DNA from: Lepidurus packardi
Lineage: Eukaryota > Arthropoda > Branchiopoda > Notostraca > Triopsidae
Assembly (NCBI GenBank): GCA_023053545.1
Contig: JAKZAN010000004.1
Location: 9,486,001 to 9,550,000 of the forward strand
DNA: 64,000 nt
Direction of reading: 5' to 3'
Shown here piece after piece: positions 35,001 to 46,943 of the stretch (within the stretch, counting starts at the first letter, position 1; each line of letters begins with the position of its first letter). Below the pieces are notes generated by a model, which saw only the letters and a list, made by a program, of their open reading frames with translations, was not told the DNA's origin and did no database searches. The position numbers were made by a program, and so were the translations under genes.

Positions 35001-38000
35001 GACGCTTATAAGCGTAAGTCAAGGAAGTTTGGCTAGGTGCAAATCGAACGCGTCTTTTATAAGCGACGAGAATGAAATGGCGATGGACGTGTCAGGCTTC
35101 AAGCGTCTTGGATTTTATTGTTGGCGACAATGAGAGGTGGCAACAGGGGATATCCAAGATTGGATGCCATTTTTTCATTGTTGAGCCCCTTTGCGATGGT
35201 TCGTGTTCGTGTTTTAAGCGTTTAGACTACAAGAGAAGGAAGAGCGCAAGAACAAGTTCACAAGCTCGGACCCAGATTTCCTTGTCGATAAGAATAGAAA
35301 GTGGCCAGTAGTGTTGATTTTAAGATTAAGCAGCTTAAAACCGAGACTTACTAAGTTTAAATATGCTCGAAAACGGTCTATAAGTTTTTGGGGAACTAAT
35401 TTTGGCAAAGTTCAGGATAGTTTAGGGTTTCCTCCCTGCATTTTCCGCATTTTTAATGTAATAGAGACATGGTATGCACGGGCAGGTGCATTTTGGTTTT
35501 CTTTTGCTTTTCAAGCGTACGAAATGTTTATGAAATTCTTATGGCGGAGCGGATCCTTTTTCAGTGTCAAAACTGGGTAGCACTAGTATTTCTCACTATT
35601 TTCTGCTCGAGCCGTTCCTATTGTATAAGAAACATGTCTCTGCACGGGTTTAACTACCGAGTTATATGAGACGCTTTTGAGGAAATGACTGGATTGTCCT
35701 TAGGAAACGTGTTTGTCGTAAGGCTAAGGCCATTAACAGCAATTTTAGACTTTGAAACGCATCCGTTGGCCCCAAAACCCCGATCGACCGTTCTGTCCTG
35801 CCTTTTTTTTCACCTTTCTTGTTTCTGTGGTCATTCGCACGGCAATTCGGATCCGGGGGGCTGTGACACGCACTTGGAGGTTCGGGGGTAGGTTCAGGAT
35901 CGATACCAGAACACGAGGCGGACATTTTGGGTTAGACGCATGAAATGACATAAAAAGAAATGCGATATCTATGATAATCCTGCGTGACTGTCGACTTTGA
36001 CTTTTTTGGTAGTTATAAAATACGTTTCTGTTTTATTTTTATACACACACGGCGGCATGGCTTTTGCAGGGAACTTACACATGAACATTAACTTGTAGTC
36101 TTTACGATCTTAGGTTTGGTTGAAGTTAACAAATTCAGTATAATAATTCTTGTGTTATTTTTAATTGGATGGTGATTCCAGTGTGGAAACATTTCATTTT
36201 GTCTCTTTATTACTTTTTATTTAATTTTTTTAGACAGTTTTATTTAGTTTATTTATTGCGTTTTAATGTACAGGAGATGCCGCTTATTGTGATCACTGGT
36301 TATTAGAATCAGCCGCTTTATGAAATCAGAATTTAAAGGACCGTTTCAAATTGGTGAAATTCGTAGCATTTTAGTCGGTTATTAGAATCACACTTTCGGT
36401 TATTAGAATACATTTTAAAAGAGTGTTCACATTACGGTAACGGAACTGCAGTAGTGATTGCTACATGGACTTCACATATTGACGAATGACATTGCTTTTA
36501 CGTCGTTTTAACCAATCCTGTCATTGCCAGCCTACTACTACGCTTAAGAGAAAATCGCTTCTAAAGTCAATAAATCCAATAAATGTCCACAGTCAATAAA
36601 TGAGCAGGTTATTCAATTGAATGGCCTGTTCCGTTAATTGACTGTGAAAATTGAAAATTAGAAGGTATATCGTGTTGAGAACCCTACCTAAGCGTAGGAG
36701 TAGGCTTCAAAGGGGCAATGTTTGTTGTGTTTTAGACGTGTGGTTATATAAAACTGGCGGCGAATAAAAAAGAGTTGATTTAAATGTAAAAGAGAAGTTG
36801 CGGCTCATTGAAACTTATGGCAAGTTAAATTCAAAAGGTTTGCCACAAAGGGAAGAGCCCGTAAAGTTAGGAATTCCTCAATCATCTCTACCAAACTTGT
36901 TGAAATCTCTACGAAATAAACAATAGTGGCTGTAGTGAATATTAGAAAAAGGGAAAGTGGTCAAAAAGTAGACGATGCTTAGTTTGTTTGGTTTAAGCAA
37001 GCCAGTTCGTTTCACGCGCCCATTAGTCATAACATTTTATTGCAAATTTCCGATTTTCGGTTGTTAGAATCTCCGCTTAATAGAATCAGTATTCACTTGA
37101 CAAACGGGATCACAATAAGCGGCATCTACTTTAATTGTTTGTTTAGATTTAGTTTGTTTAGGTTTAATTTGTTTAGTTTATTATCTAGTTTAGTGTATTT
37201 ATTTCATTGTTAATTTATTATATGTATTTATTCTATTATTTGTACAGTTCTTCCTGCAAGATACCAAGAGCTCCAATGGGACGTTTGTTAATAACCAGCG
37301 ACTTAGCAAAGGGTCCGAAGAATCACCCCCACGAGAAGTTTGCTCAGGTGACATCGTCCAGTTTGGGGTCGACGTTATGGAAAATACCCGGAAAGGTATT
37401 TTTGTTTTTATAAAGTCATATTTTCCCTGAAGGGAGTTCATTCATATATGTTTTTTTTAACGGCGGAAAAAATATGGCTTTTTATCCCCCAAGTTTTGCC
37501 CTATCTAAAACTTTGTTTTGTAGTGACGCATGGGTGTATCGTGGCAACGTTAAAATTGTACCTACCTGACGGCCAAGAAGCAAAAGCCAGGTAAAATAGA
37601 GAACGAATACGAAACAGCAAGAATTAGGATGAACTGTTGCAAGAGATTCCGTTTGAAAGTAAAACTTTCATTGCATATTATTTTTTTTTAGTCCGAACAC
37701 AAACGTCGCATTGGGACACCAAGACCTGTACCAATTAAACCAGTGGATTCAAGTATGTTTTAATTAAGTTTTTTTTCTTTCGGAAACTAATGAAGGGAAG
37801 GAAGGTCCTTCGTATAACTAAATAAAATGTTGGTTTTGGTGTTAGGATGCTGCGTTACGGGAGCAAGTATTGGAAACCAAACTATGTGCATTGCAACGTA
37901 TCTTGTCTTCAACCCGTGAGGCAGCCGAGTCGAGTTGGGCGGCTTTAATTGAGGAAGATCGATTACTGTCCAAGATTGATACGTTGGAGCGACAAGTGCA

Positions 38001-41000
38001 GCTTTGCGCTAAAGTAAATTCTCATCGGGGACTCTTCCTTTTTAACCCATGTTTTCCTCTCCTGTTTGGGGAAGAATTCAAAGTCAAGAGTTCTTTAACG
38101 TTTTTTTAACGGCCGCTTTTATTGATCTTGCAGAACGTCCCTGACGACAAATTGAGAGAAGAAATCTGTAAAATGCACGACGATAGAATGGCGTATGAAG
38201 AAACCGCCAAAGAGTCTCTGAGCCAAGTGGTTAAAGAGAAAACGGAGATTTTAAAAAAGTTCCAAGACGTCGAAAGGTAATTTCTTGAAGTTGCTTTCAT
38301 TTGTGTGGAATGGTGATTTTTTTTTTTTTTTTTTTTTTAGGTTGTATAGCAATATGGAAAGTGAAAGTGTGTTACTAAAACAAGTCAACGAAAAGTTACA
38401 CCAAGAAGTTCTCAGTTGGACGGAGCGATACGAAAAGCAGAACATGGACCAGAATGAGCTGGCAACTAAATTAGCTGTAATAATAATTCTCTTTTTAATG
38501 TGGAATTCTTTGAGCTTTTTTGCTGATGACGTCCTGCTAAAAAATTTGAGATTTCATTTACTCTAAAAATTGCTATATTAATCGATTTTTTTTTCTATTT
38601 TGCTGCAAAGTATGTATGAGAGTTGAAAACATGCTTGCTTAAGTTAGTTCAGTAGTAAAAAAAAATCGGGACATCACCAGCACAGTGTTATATCTCTAGT
38701 GGACTGGTTTTGTTTCTAATGGACTGACTGGTTTTGTCTAGGATTCTGAGGAGAACCGTAAGGAAGAGCTCGAGCGATTAGAACAAGAAAAAATGGATTT
38801 GGAAGGGCGACTAGCGGAAAGTTTGGAGCAGCAGAAGAAGTTACAAGCTCAGGCAGAAGCTTTTCAAGCGGAAATCGATTTTACGAAACAGCAACTTACG
38901 CTCACGAGAAATAAATTCGACGCCTTGAAAACGGGAGAGATCAACGGCATAAGGGAAGACGACAAATCCATAAAGGATTTAGGTGAGACCCATAAAAACT
39001 CACCAAATTCTTGGTATATTGTTTCAATCTATTCCCAACATGCTTAGAACTCAAATCCCCTGGCGAAGACAAAGAACTGGTGGAGTTACTCCAAAGCCGA
39101 GTCAAAAGATTAGAAGAAGAACTAACACGATACAAAGACTCCGTCCCTGAGCCAGATATGGACGCTACATACACAGTCATTCTCAAAGACAAGGTCCGTT
39201 CTTTGTTATTCTTCATCGGCATCCCCATTATCATTTTGTGTCAATAAGTACTTGCAAAATTTTATAACTGTGTGTTGTTTTTCAATATTAAACTTGTTAT
39301 TTCTGTTACATTGGCTGAGTTGGGGTTTGGGGAAGTGGACTCGACAAACGGACTCCGTGTACCCGACACAAGTACGGCCCCGACGCAAGGACGCTGAGCC
39401 CTGATGCTCAATAGTTAAGCGCCAACACGATTAGAAAATGCTTAAGCCGCATTAAAAAATACGTCACAAGGACTCAGGACCCAACAGAAGGACATCTAGC
39501 CTAATCTAACCTTACCTAACGTAAACTAACCTAACAACATTCTTCGTCCTTCCATCGGGGTCCAGAGTCCTTTGTGTCATATTTTAATCTTTTAGCATTT
39601 TAATATTTTAGCAGTTTCTAATCTCGTTTGCGCTTAACCATTGAGCACAGACTTTTTAAACTCGAAATTCTATTGGTCTGTTAAAAGATTATGGACCAGG
39701 CGTCCTTGTGTCGGGGTCTGGCGTCCTTGTGTCGTGGACCGACGCCCTTGTGTTGAGTTTGCCTTGTGTCGCGTTGCCGTAGTTTTCTTGTGTGTTAACG
39801 AACTATTCTTTAGGCCAATAATGGGATTGCCAAAGCCATGTCCGAGCAAGATATCAACCAAACTAATATTCTGAAAGCGGAATTAAAGAATCTGGAAGGT
39901 AAGCTTTGATATAAGCTTTTAATTAACAAATTTGATGTTGATTACGGGTTCTGGCATGTAGTTTTCTTGTCATTTATTTTAATGCGTTTTAATTTACTTT
40001 GATTAATTTCTAACCCTTTTTCTGGTTCCGTTCGTTATGTTTTTTTTTTTTTTTATTGGTTTTTACTAATATCTTGGTGGTTTTTTGTTCAAGTTCGGCC
40101 TTGGGATGATTGGGAATGGCGTTCTGAAGTGCATATTTTTCATAGTAGCATCCAAATTTTGCAAGGTGGTCCTGGGTTTGATTTTGTTTTCGTTTCTTCT
40201 TGCGTTCATTTGTTGCAGTGTTTAACACATTGTGCATGATTCCGCTTTGGCTTTAATTTGCGTGGCAGAGTTTTGAAATATTTCGCTTCAATTATCGGCG
40301 TTTTCTGTTTCCTTCGAAAGTGAAAACAGCTACAGAGAGAGAGAGAGAGAACTTGTTTTGTAAAACTTTTCCTTCAATAGAGCTATTGAAAGAGTCGCGA
40401 GATGATCGACGTGCAGCACAAGCAGAAACCGCGCGAGTTAGCGCAGCTCTGGAAGAGGCAAGAATCGAATCCCAAGACGCATGGGATACGGCGGCTCATA
40501 TGAAGCAGCAGCTCCGGGAATTGGCTCAATTTGTGGTATGTTTGAAACTCGCTTCGTTCTTTCGAGAAATAACAAACATTATATGTCCACACAAATCTCA
40601 CAAAAAATTTAGATTCGTATCGTGTTTGTTTCGTACAATTAGATTCGTGTATTTGTTTCAGGGGAAAGTAAATGGAAAAGACGAAGATTTGGGAGATGAA
40701 GATGAGGTGAATCTTCTGTGCGAACGAATCCGATTCTATGTGAATGATCTGGAAAAACGACTGTACGACGCACGGGAGGCCACTGTTGACGCAGAACACC
40801 AAATGGGCATGGCTTCGCGTAGGTTTTTTTTTTCTATTTTGTAACCCAATTTATTTGTTAAATTTTATATTTTATTTACCGTACAGGGGATTTAGAAGCA
40901 AGCCATGAAGAGTTGCGTGAAAGCCAAGAATTGATCACGAAACTGCAACAACGAATTGGCGCTTTGGAAGCTAGTTTGCAAGATTCAGTTTCTGTCAAAG

Positions 41001-42132
41001 CCCATGCGGAAATGTGCCAACGAATGGAGGAACTGATGGAGAGCAAAGACAGTGAGCTACGGGCAGAGAATGAACGAATGGGAGAGTGCGTCCGAAATTT
41101 GCAAAACCAGCTCAGCAGGTGAATTTGACGATAATTTTGCGAGCTATGCTTGAGTAATTTATTATTTTGTGTGTGTGTTTTTCCCGGTTGATTAGGTGGC
41201 AAGCACCGAATTGTTTATCGCTTCATGAAGACGATATGATGTTATCCAACGTTTCTTCTGTTTCACAAGAGAAACCTTTCCCTGCCAGCAAAACGATTTT
41301 GGTAAGATTGCTGTTATAAACTATGGTTTTGTATACATTGTTACGCTTTTCGTTACAGGAGTCGTGTTCAAGTGAGGTAGTTTTGTTGAAGGAAAGGTTA
41401 GGGACGTTGGAAGCAGAGAAAAAGTCGTTGGAGTCGGAGTTGAATGACTTGAGAGACAATTACGAGCTGTTGTCATCCCAGTCTCGCAACGTAAGTACAC
41501 GAAAACAAAAATATCTTAAAGAAAGTTTCAGGTTTCAGAGGATTATTGTAAGTTATTGTTCAATTGCTTTGTCCCGTCTAATGTTTGTTGTTTTTCGTCA
41601 ATTTTTTATGTTGGATTGCCCAATTTGCTTGATTTCTGCCTTGGTTTACGATACTCGTTGTGGCGTGGCCTGCAGGTCAAACTGGTTTATTTTGTGCCTG
41701 TTGCAGTCCTGCTCTTGGCCATTCTCATTGCCTTTAGGCCATCCGAGTGATTTTATTAGGTGTAAAGCAAATGGTTCCAGGTAATTTTTACTCGGTTATA
41801 TTTCTATATTTTTTTACAAGATTAATTTCATTTCTGCCTTTTTATAGTTACTTACTTTTCACATTATTCAGTATTTCACTATTTTTCACATTCTTCATCT
41901 AGTAAGTTTTCTGAAAATATTGTATTTGAAAATATTGTATTGAAAGGATTTTCATTTCAGGAGTTTTCTTGAATTAGATATTAATTATTTTACTAATGTT
42001 TACATTTTTTAAATAATTTAGGCCACTGCCTGTTGTATGGTTCCTTTATTGGTCCTACTATTGGCCTTCTTCTCCGCCTTCTACAAAAATTTCGCCTCCG
42101 TGACGGCCACCCAAGAACCAACCCTGTCCTAA
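32091..42132 (+). CDS. SLMAP: Sarcolemmal membrane-associated protein (FHA domain, coiled coil, tail anchor)
   Basis: Sixteen shared exons (32091-32267, 33595-33732, 37248-37395, 37524-37590, 37692-37752, 37846-38013, 38134-38276, 38341-38476, 38742-38982, 39048-39193, 39814-39898, 40381-40535, 40662-40818, 40887-41118, 41196-41301, 41359-41490) join to one of two last exons (41676-41750 or 42022-42132), giving 788 or 800 residues. SLMAP is the STRIPAK subunit that recruits MST/Hippo kinases through its FHA domain. That domain spans roughly residues 45-165, with [20 protein letters not shown] and [11 protein letters not shown] supplying the phospho-threonine pocket. Residues about 190-760 are mostly coiled coil. 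Intron 2 is 3.5 kb and holds a DNA transposon. Confidence 0.94.
34719..35070. repeat. Cluster of GCTTATAAGC palindromes in SLMAP intron 2
   Basis: CGCTTATAAGCG at 34719-34730 and 35003-35014 and GCTTATAAGC at 34926-34935 are perfect palindromes. Variants such as CATAAGCGTT (near 34755) and TTATAAGCGACG (near 35057) lie between and after them. Flanking blocks (AAGCGTTCG, GTCGACTT) recur as well, so this is a degenerate repeat array. Confidence 0.5.
36271..37131 (+). mobile_element. Pogo/Tigger-like DNA transposon, copy 1, with transposase remnant
   Basis: The 861-base element has inverted ends (AGATGCCGCTTATTGTGATC at the left, its complement at the right) and is flanked by TA on both sides. 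Internal blocks GGTTATTAGAATC recur near both ends. Between 36777 and 36926 an open stretch reads [13 protein letters not shown] and then [18 protein letters not shown], the CENP-B/pogo N-terminal helix-turn-helix pattern. After stops, a decayed second DNA-binding block (FVWFKQA near 36985) follows. The catalytic domain is missing, so the copy cannot move on its own. It lies in SLMAP intron 2. Confidence 0.75.
39350..39740. repeat. Foldback element in SLMAP intron 10
   Basis: Inner arms 39403-39492 and 39546-39648 are imperfect inverted copies (for example GTTAAGCGCCAACACGATTA against GTTAAGCGCAAACGAGATTA read from the right). Outer arms near 39350-39397 and 39699-39740 share GCGTCCTTGTGTCGGGG-type sequence, which is repeated in tandem on the right. 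The loop holds several CTAACC/CCTAA units. It is probably a non-autonomous foldback transposon. Confidence 0.6.
40333..40350. repeat. AG microsatellite
   Basis: An uninterrupted AG dinucleotide run in SLMAP intron 11, about 30 bases upstream of the exon 12 acceptor. Confidence 0.8.
41676..41750 (+). CDS. SLMAP: SLMAP alternative last exon A (tail anchor 1)
   Basis: A phase-0 terminal exon after acceptor CCTGCAG. It codes for [20 protein letters not shown] followed by RPSE and a stop: one hydrophobic helix and a four-residue lumenal tail, the layout of a C-terminal tail anchor. Confidence 0.8.
   Translation, partial: VKLVYFVPVAVLLLAILIAFRPSE
42022..42132 (+). CDS. SLMAP: SLMAP alternative last exon B (tail anchor 2)
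   Basis: A second phase-0 terminal exon after acceptor AATTTAG, 271 bases beyond exon A. It codes for 36 residues starting [20 protein letters not shown] and then a longer polar tail ending TQEPTLS. It fits the same upstream donor (41490) as exon A. Vertebrate SLMAP also makes isoforms with two different C-terminal membrane segments. Confidence 0.72.
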   Translation, partial: ATACCMVPLLVLLLAFFSAFYKNFASVTATQEPTLS

Positions 42133-45100
42133 ACAGGCAGATGTATCAAGAGAACCTCAAGAGAAGCGTTGAATTGGATGTCCCAAGATTTGTATTTCCC
42201 GCCCCAGGACATTAATGTATTCGGGAGACGCGCCGTTGCGCCACCTAATGTTAACGGCTCCTACTTATTGGCGCATTAAGCACAAAAATATGACAATGCC
42301 GCCATCAGTAGTGCCGGTTTGTACATAGATTGGTTTAGCCAGAATATTAGCGGGCCGAAACAAAATTAAAGCAAAAAGGTAAGCAACTATTGTAGCCAGC
42401 TTTTTTTGCTCATTGGTAATGTGCCATAGTGCGTAACATATTGAGATTTGCCATACGTTTTGCAAAACTGATTCTAAATCTGATAAAAACAAAGTGTGAA
42501 TGCTGGGATGATCTCGGTAGATTCTAACTGGAAAGGGAAGTTTATGGATTTGGCAAGTTTGGAGCGTTTTTGAAGAGGACAAATCCCGAGATAAGAACTA
42601 AACGACGTAAAAGAAGAGAGTGAATAACAATCAGTATATATGTTGGGTTGTGCGTGACTAAAAAAACAATACTAAGACACACCGGTTTACCTAAAGATTT
42701 TTATTTCCCTTTAAGTTTTTCAAGCAAATTGCAGTTCGTACAATAAAAGAGCTGGAGTTTATCAAATTGGCTGTTTTTAGTTAGTAGTCTAGTCGTTTCC
42801 TAAAGCAAGAAAAAGTACCCTGTGTCTTAGTAATACGGTCTCAGCAGGACAAAAACAATACAAAAGAAGTGTGTACAACTTTTTATATGCGATGGGTGTA
42901 TGTGTTGTGTATGTAAAGAACCCTTTTGTTTACTTTGGTTTGTCATGAATGATTGATCCATGCTGTTGTTTCTTTCCTTATATCCTTTTCTTCCACAAAG
43001 TTTGTATGATATTGTGATGAAATAACTGGTCGCCTGTGTGTCCGTTTGTGACGTTTTAAGACCGAATTGGTGTCTGTAAAAGGTTTGAGTGTGACCAATA
43101 GCACAATTCACTCACAAAAGAACAAAAAAAGACGGAATTTTTCCTTTTTTCCCTTTTCTTTTACATACTTAAAGCCCCATATCCTGAAGTTTGACGGAAC
43201 TGAGTTGTCATCGTACCAACATTTCGCCTAATCTTCATATACACAAACAGGTTGTACGTATTTGCTTTTCAGGGGCCTAAATTAACTCACATGTTTTCAA
43301 CAAGCCTCTTTATGTGCAAATTAAGTTGATTAATGCACAGGATCGAAATTCCGGCATTAATCCGCCAAGAAGAAAGTCTTTCCCGAAATGGTAAAGTTTT
43401 TTGTTTTTTGGGGTTCTCCGTTTTCATCAGAATGTCATGTCTGTTTGTAGGGTTTGGGAGTACAGCAGTTCCTCCATTCAGGTCGTTTCTAGTTTTCCCT
43501 GTAATCTCGTTAAACAAAACCTGACGGAAATGGAGATGAGCATCTTTTATGGCTGGCAAATGGTTCTGCCAAATGAGTGAACTATGCCTCGTATGTGTAA
43601 ATGGGCTGTGTCACGCAGCATTGTCTAGGCACCATTTCTCCTTGCGTACAGGAAAAAAGGAACGAAAAAGGCTTTAAACGCATTCCGCTAGTCTTTCCTC
43701 GACTTGCCGGGAAAAGGTTGAGAGGGAAAAGTCCTTTTGGAACTGTTAGGAACTCGAAGTAGGCCACGAAGCAAAGGATTTCCAAACGCATGTGTTAGTT
43801 TTCTTGGCCCTCTTCTCCCCCAGACACAAATAAAATCAAAGAATATGTAACTCTACAGCTTTTCAAAACAGAACAAAAACCTGTTTCTCTTTCAATACTC
43901 TTTCTAAAGTCTCTTTCCCCTTAGAAAACGATGGTGCATGGAGGCCGTCTTTTCTTCTTATCAGGCTGATGGAGATCGTTAAAGCCCGAATCGGGACAAT
44001 ATGTTCCCTTTTTTGTTCATATTTCGCATAATTTGAATTTTTCGAGCTCCAATTCCAGGTTAAACTGATAGGACGAGTCGCAAACAAGAAATTGATATCA
44101 CTCATCCGCCGGAAAGGGTTTAAATCCAATTTTCAGTAACCCGGAACCGTCTTCTCGAACGCTGAAGAGCTGAAATGTTGACATTTTGAAGACAATTCTT
44201 GGAAGAAAATTGTGGACGCATTTTACCAAAGCGGTTGGAAGGTAAATCTAGAAATGGTTGACAAAATCAAGTTGATGATGTTTGTCTATACATGGGCAGG
44301 TAGACGCGGGTCAAGAATGACAAAACGCAACAGAAGAGTCTGGAGAAACTTGGAGGCAGATGATGAATCATCCACGTGAAGAAACGATTAAGCGCCTGAA
44401 ATTCGCCTTCATAACACCAAAGCATTGCTGTTTGCCAGCCAACTCCATCCTTAAGAATGCAAACGCCCCCGTAAAGGAACTATGGGGCCCGCTAAATTTA
44501 GCCGTTTTTCGTAGTCGATACCCCCCCACAGACGCAAAACTCGAAGCAAAGCGTCAAATAGGAGCATTCATCCCCAAGACTGTCACTCTCAGCACTGGAA
44601 AAACTCCCTTTGTGCTTTTTATATCTTCCTCTGAAAATCCCTTAAATTTGGACTCTTCAAACGTTATAAAAGAAAAGCAGGTATTATCGATATTTTTATC
44701 CCGCGAGTGTCAGCATCTCTTTGGAAGAAAGTTGGACGCGAGAGCCGATTTCAAGCTTCAGTCCCAGTTACGACGTGACCCAAGTCAGTCGAGTATCGCA
44801 CGGTGAGAAATTCCTGTAGGATTTTGTTTGCGCAGCTGTTCAACGCTTTGGATCTTAAATCGTGGTGAGAAAATTATTTTTGTAGCAATTGATTTTTTTT
44901 AAGGAAGTCAAGCTACATCTTCCGAGTTTTTGTTTATTGTTTGTGGTTCTAAATAAGTTGATTCTGAATTGATTCTGGAATGGAATTTGGTGTGCATAAA
45001 GTTTACGTAGGTGTCGACTTGTTGACCTACAGCGATTTTGGAAGGAGGGTGGGTATAAAACGGTACTTGGGAGAGTTCATTATCGGGTTTTTCTTGGAAC

Positions 45101-46943
45101 CTCCATGTGAAAAATTGCAATGGGGTTTTTGAGTGACGGTGTAGCAGTTGCTTCTTGTAGATGTGTGAGCATATTTAGCCTGTGACGAAGAAGATGAACC
45201 TGGGGGAAAAAGAAAGAAGAGGAGAAGAAGGTGTAGAGTTAGTAAAGAGGAAGCACGAGCAGAAGGGAAGAAGCCAAAACAACAGTTGAAACAGCTTTTT
45301 TTCTTTCGTTTTTTTTGACGACTCCCACGTGCTATGTTGCCTACGTCTTATGTAAACTGTACAGACACCCGGTGCATTAGACACTCGAGAACCATGAGGC
45401 TAGTTAAATAAGCAAGGAAAAGAATTCCAAGACAACAAGATGTTGCGTTGTACTGTTTTTATAAAGCAGAAGGGTAGTAAACGTTAGTGTTATGTTAGAA
45501 AGATGCTCCAACGATTGATGCTGAGATAACATATTTGTAAGATCTTTTTTGAATTTCATAGAAGGTAAAATCTTATTGTTCAACTCTGCTAAAAGCAGTT
45601 TAGTTTATTCCTGTTCACAGTGAAGAGAACTTGTATTGGACGCTAAAAGAATTCGTTAATGGTAATCCGAGTAGTTTTTTTTACAAGTTTCCCGTCTCAA
45701 AAACAACAGTTCGAGGATTTTATTTTCGCGGGTTTTATTTTATGGCAGTTAGTTGTGCAAACGCTGTTTCCAATAAAAATAAAGTTAACAAGTGTTTCTT
45801 GTTTCTCTTTTAAACAGTCGTGTAAGACTTAGTTAATTGTCCCATTTAAAAAAATTAATGTCGGATTCTCTTTAGTGTATAAATATATAATTTAAAAGCT
45901 GTCTAACTACCGTGGAACTTTTAAAATTATAAATAGAATACAGCAACGGCGACAGAAAATAAGCTGAAACAAAAAGTTACGCAGATTTATTGTGAAATCG
46001 CTGACGGATTTTTTTTTTAGCTTTAGCAACAATTTCACTGTTACCTAATTGTTATTCCGGTTTTCACGTCGTGTTTCGTATTTGCCGTATAAATATTTCG
46101 GAATTCGATGAATATGCGTGACGTCAAAAGTCTTGGAAGTTTTCGAAGATTTTTCAGCGATTTGGCAACACCTGTCAGCACTTCTGGCAACGTGCGAGAT
46201 TTGGGCGCCAAAAGTGGTAATGACGTGAACAAAATGCCAATGTAGTTTTGTTCGGTAATTTAAATCCAATGCACAATACTTTTTTCGATAACTATAAAAC
46301 ATTATCAGGTAAACATATATTTATAGGTTGTATAAATATATATTTAAGAAAATCTCGATGTTATTCATTATTAGAGATGTGATTCATTATTAGAACTATT
46401 TTGCAATTTTCGCCGTTGGAGTTTTCGTCGTCGTTACTCATTCGTCAGCTCATATTCTCCATATACGGACTATTTCAAATGTAATCCAGCTTCCTATTAG
46501 ATCAGTGTCGCCTACTAGGACTGTCTACGTCAGATTGTCTGCCAACCAAAAGCCTTATAAGTACATTCCGCGCCAACCTTCACACCAACACAGGTGTTGT
46601 TCAATCAAACAGTGAAGCAGTTATGCCCTTGTAAGGTCTTTTACGCGTGAAAACCTCCATGAATGAATCCCCCGCATCGGTTCTTTATCCCTTCCCTCAT
46701 ATCCATTTCATACTGACAACTTCTACATCGAAAAGAAAGGGAAAGTCCCTTAAGATTCGCCTTACTTTCAGGATATATTAGTACTCGTATTTCATTATTC
46801 CAGGTTTGGTGAGAGGTCACGTGATTTTGATTCTAACGGCATTTCTGTTTTTCTCCAACAGGTTGCGTGGCGCTGTGAATTCCAAAGGGACTTTTGGATA
46901 GAGAGTGTGTGGCTTTGGAGTTGGGTCATAAACGCAGGGAGCC
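42133..46943. other. Intergenic between SLMAP and filamin
   Basis: About 4.8 kb. The first part is the SLMAP 3-prime UTR, with AATAAA at 42742-42747. Short open frames on both strands (for example 43287-43559 minus and 44360-44806 plus) have no recognisable homology or splice context. The filamin promoter and 5-prime UTR should lie in the last part, where an acceptor-like TTTTTCTCCAACAG precedes 46861. Confidence 0.45.
42742..42747 (+). terminator. Candidate SLMAP polyadenylation signal
   Basis: AATAAA about 610 bases after the stop codon of last exon B. Confidence 0.4.

Noticed and set aside
35662-35951. Several short frames in both strands of SLMAP intron 2
   Set aside because: Overlapping in several frames and GC-driven; no coding pattern.
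43287-43559. 90-codon frame on the minus strand
   Set aside because: An overlapping frame on the other strand is equally open, and neither resembles a known family.
44360-44806. 148-codon frame on the plus strand between SLMAP and filamin
   Set aside because: No recognisable domain, signal or splice partner. Length alone is not enough.
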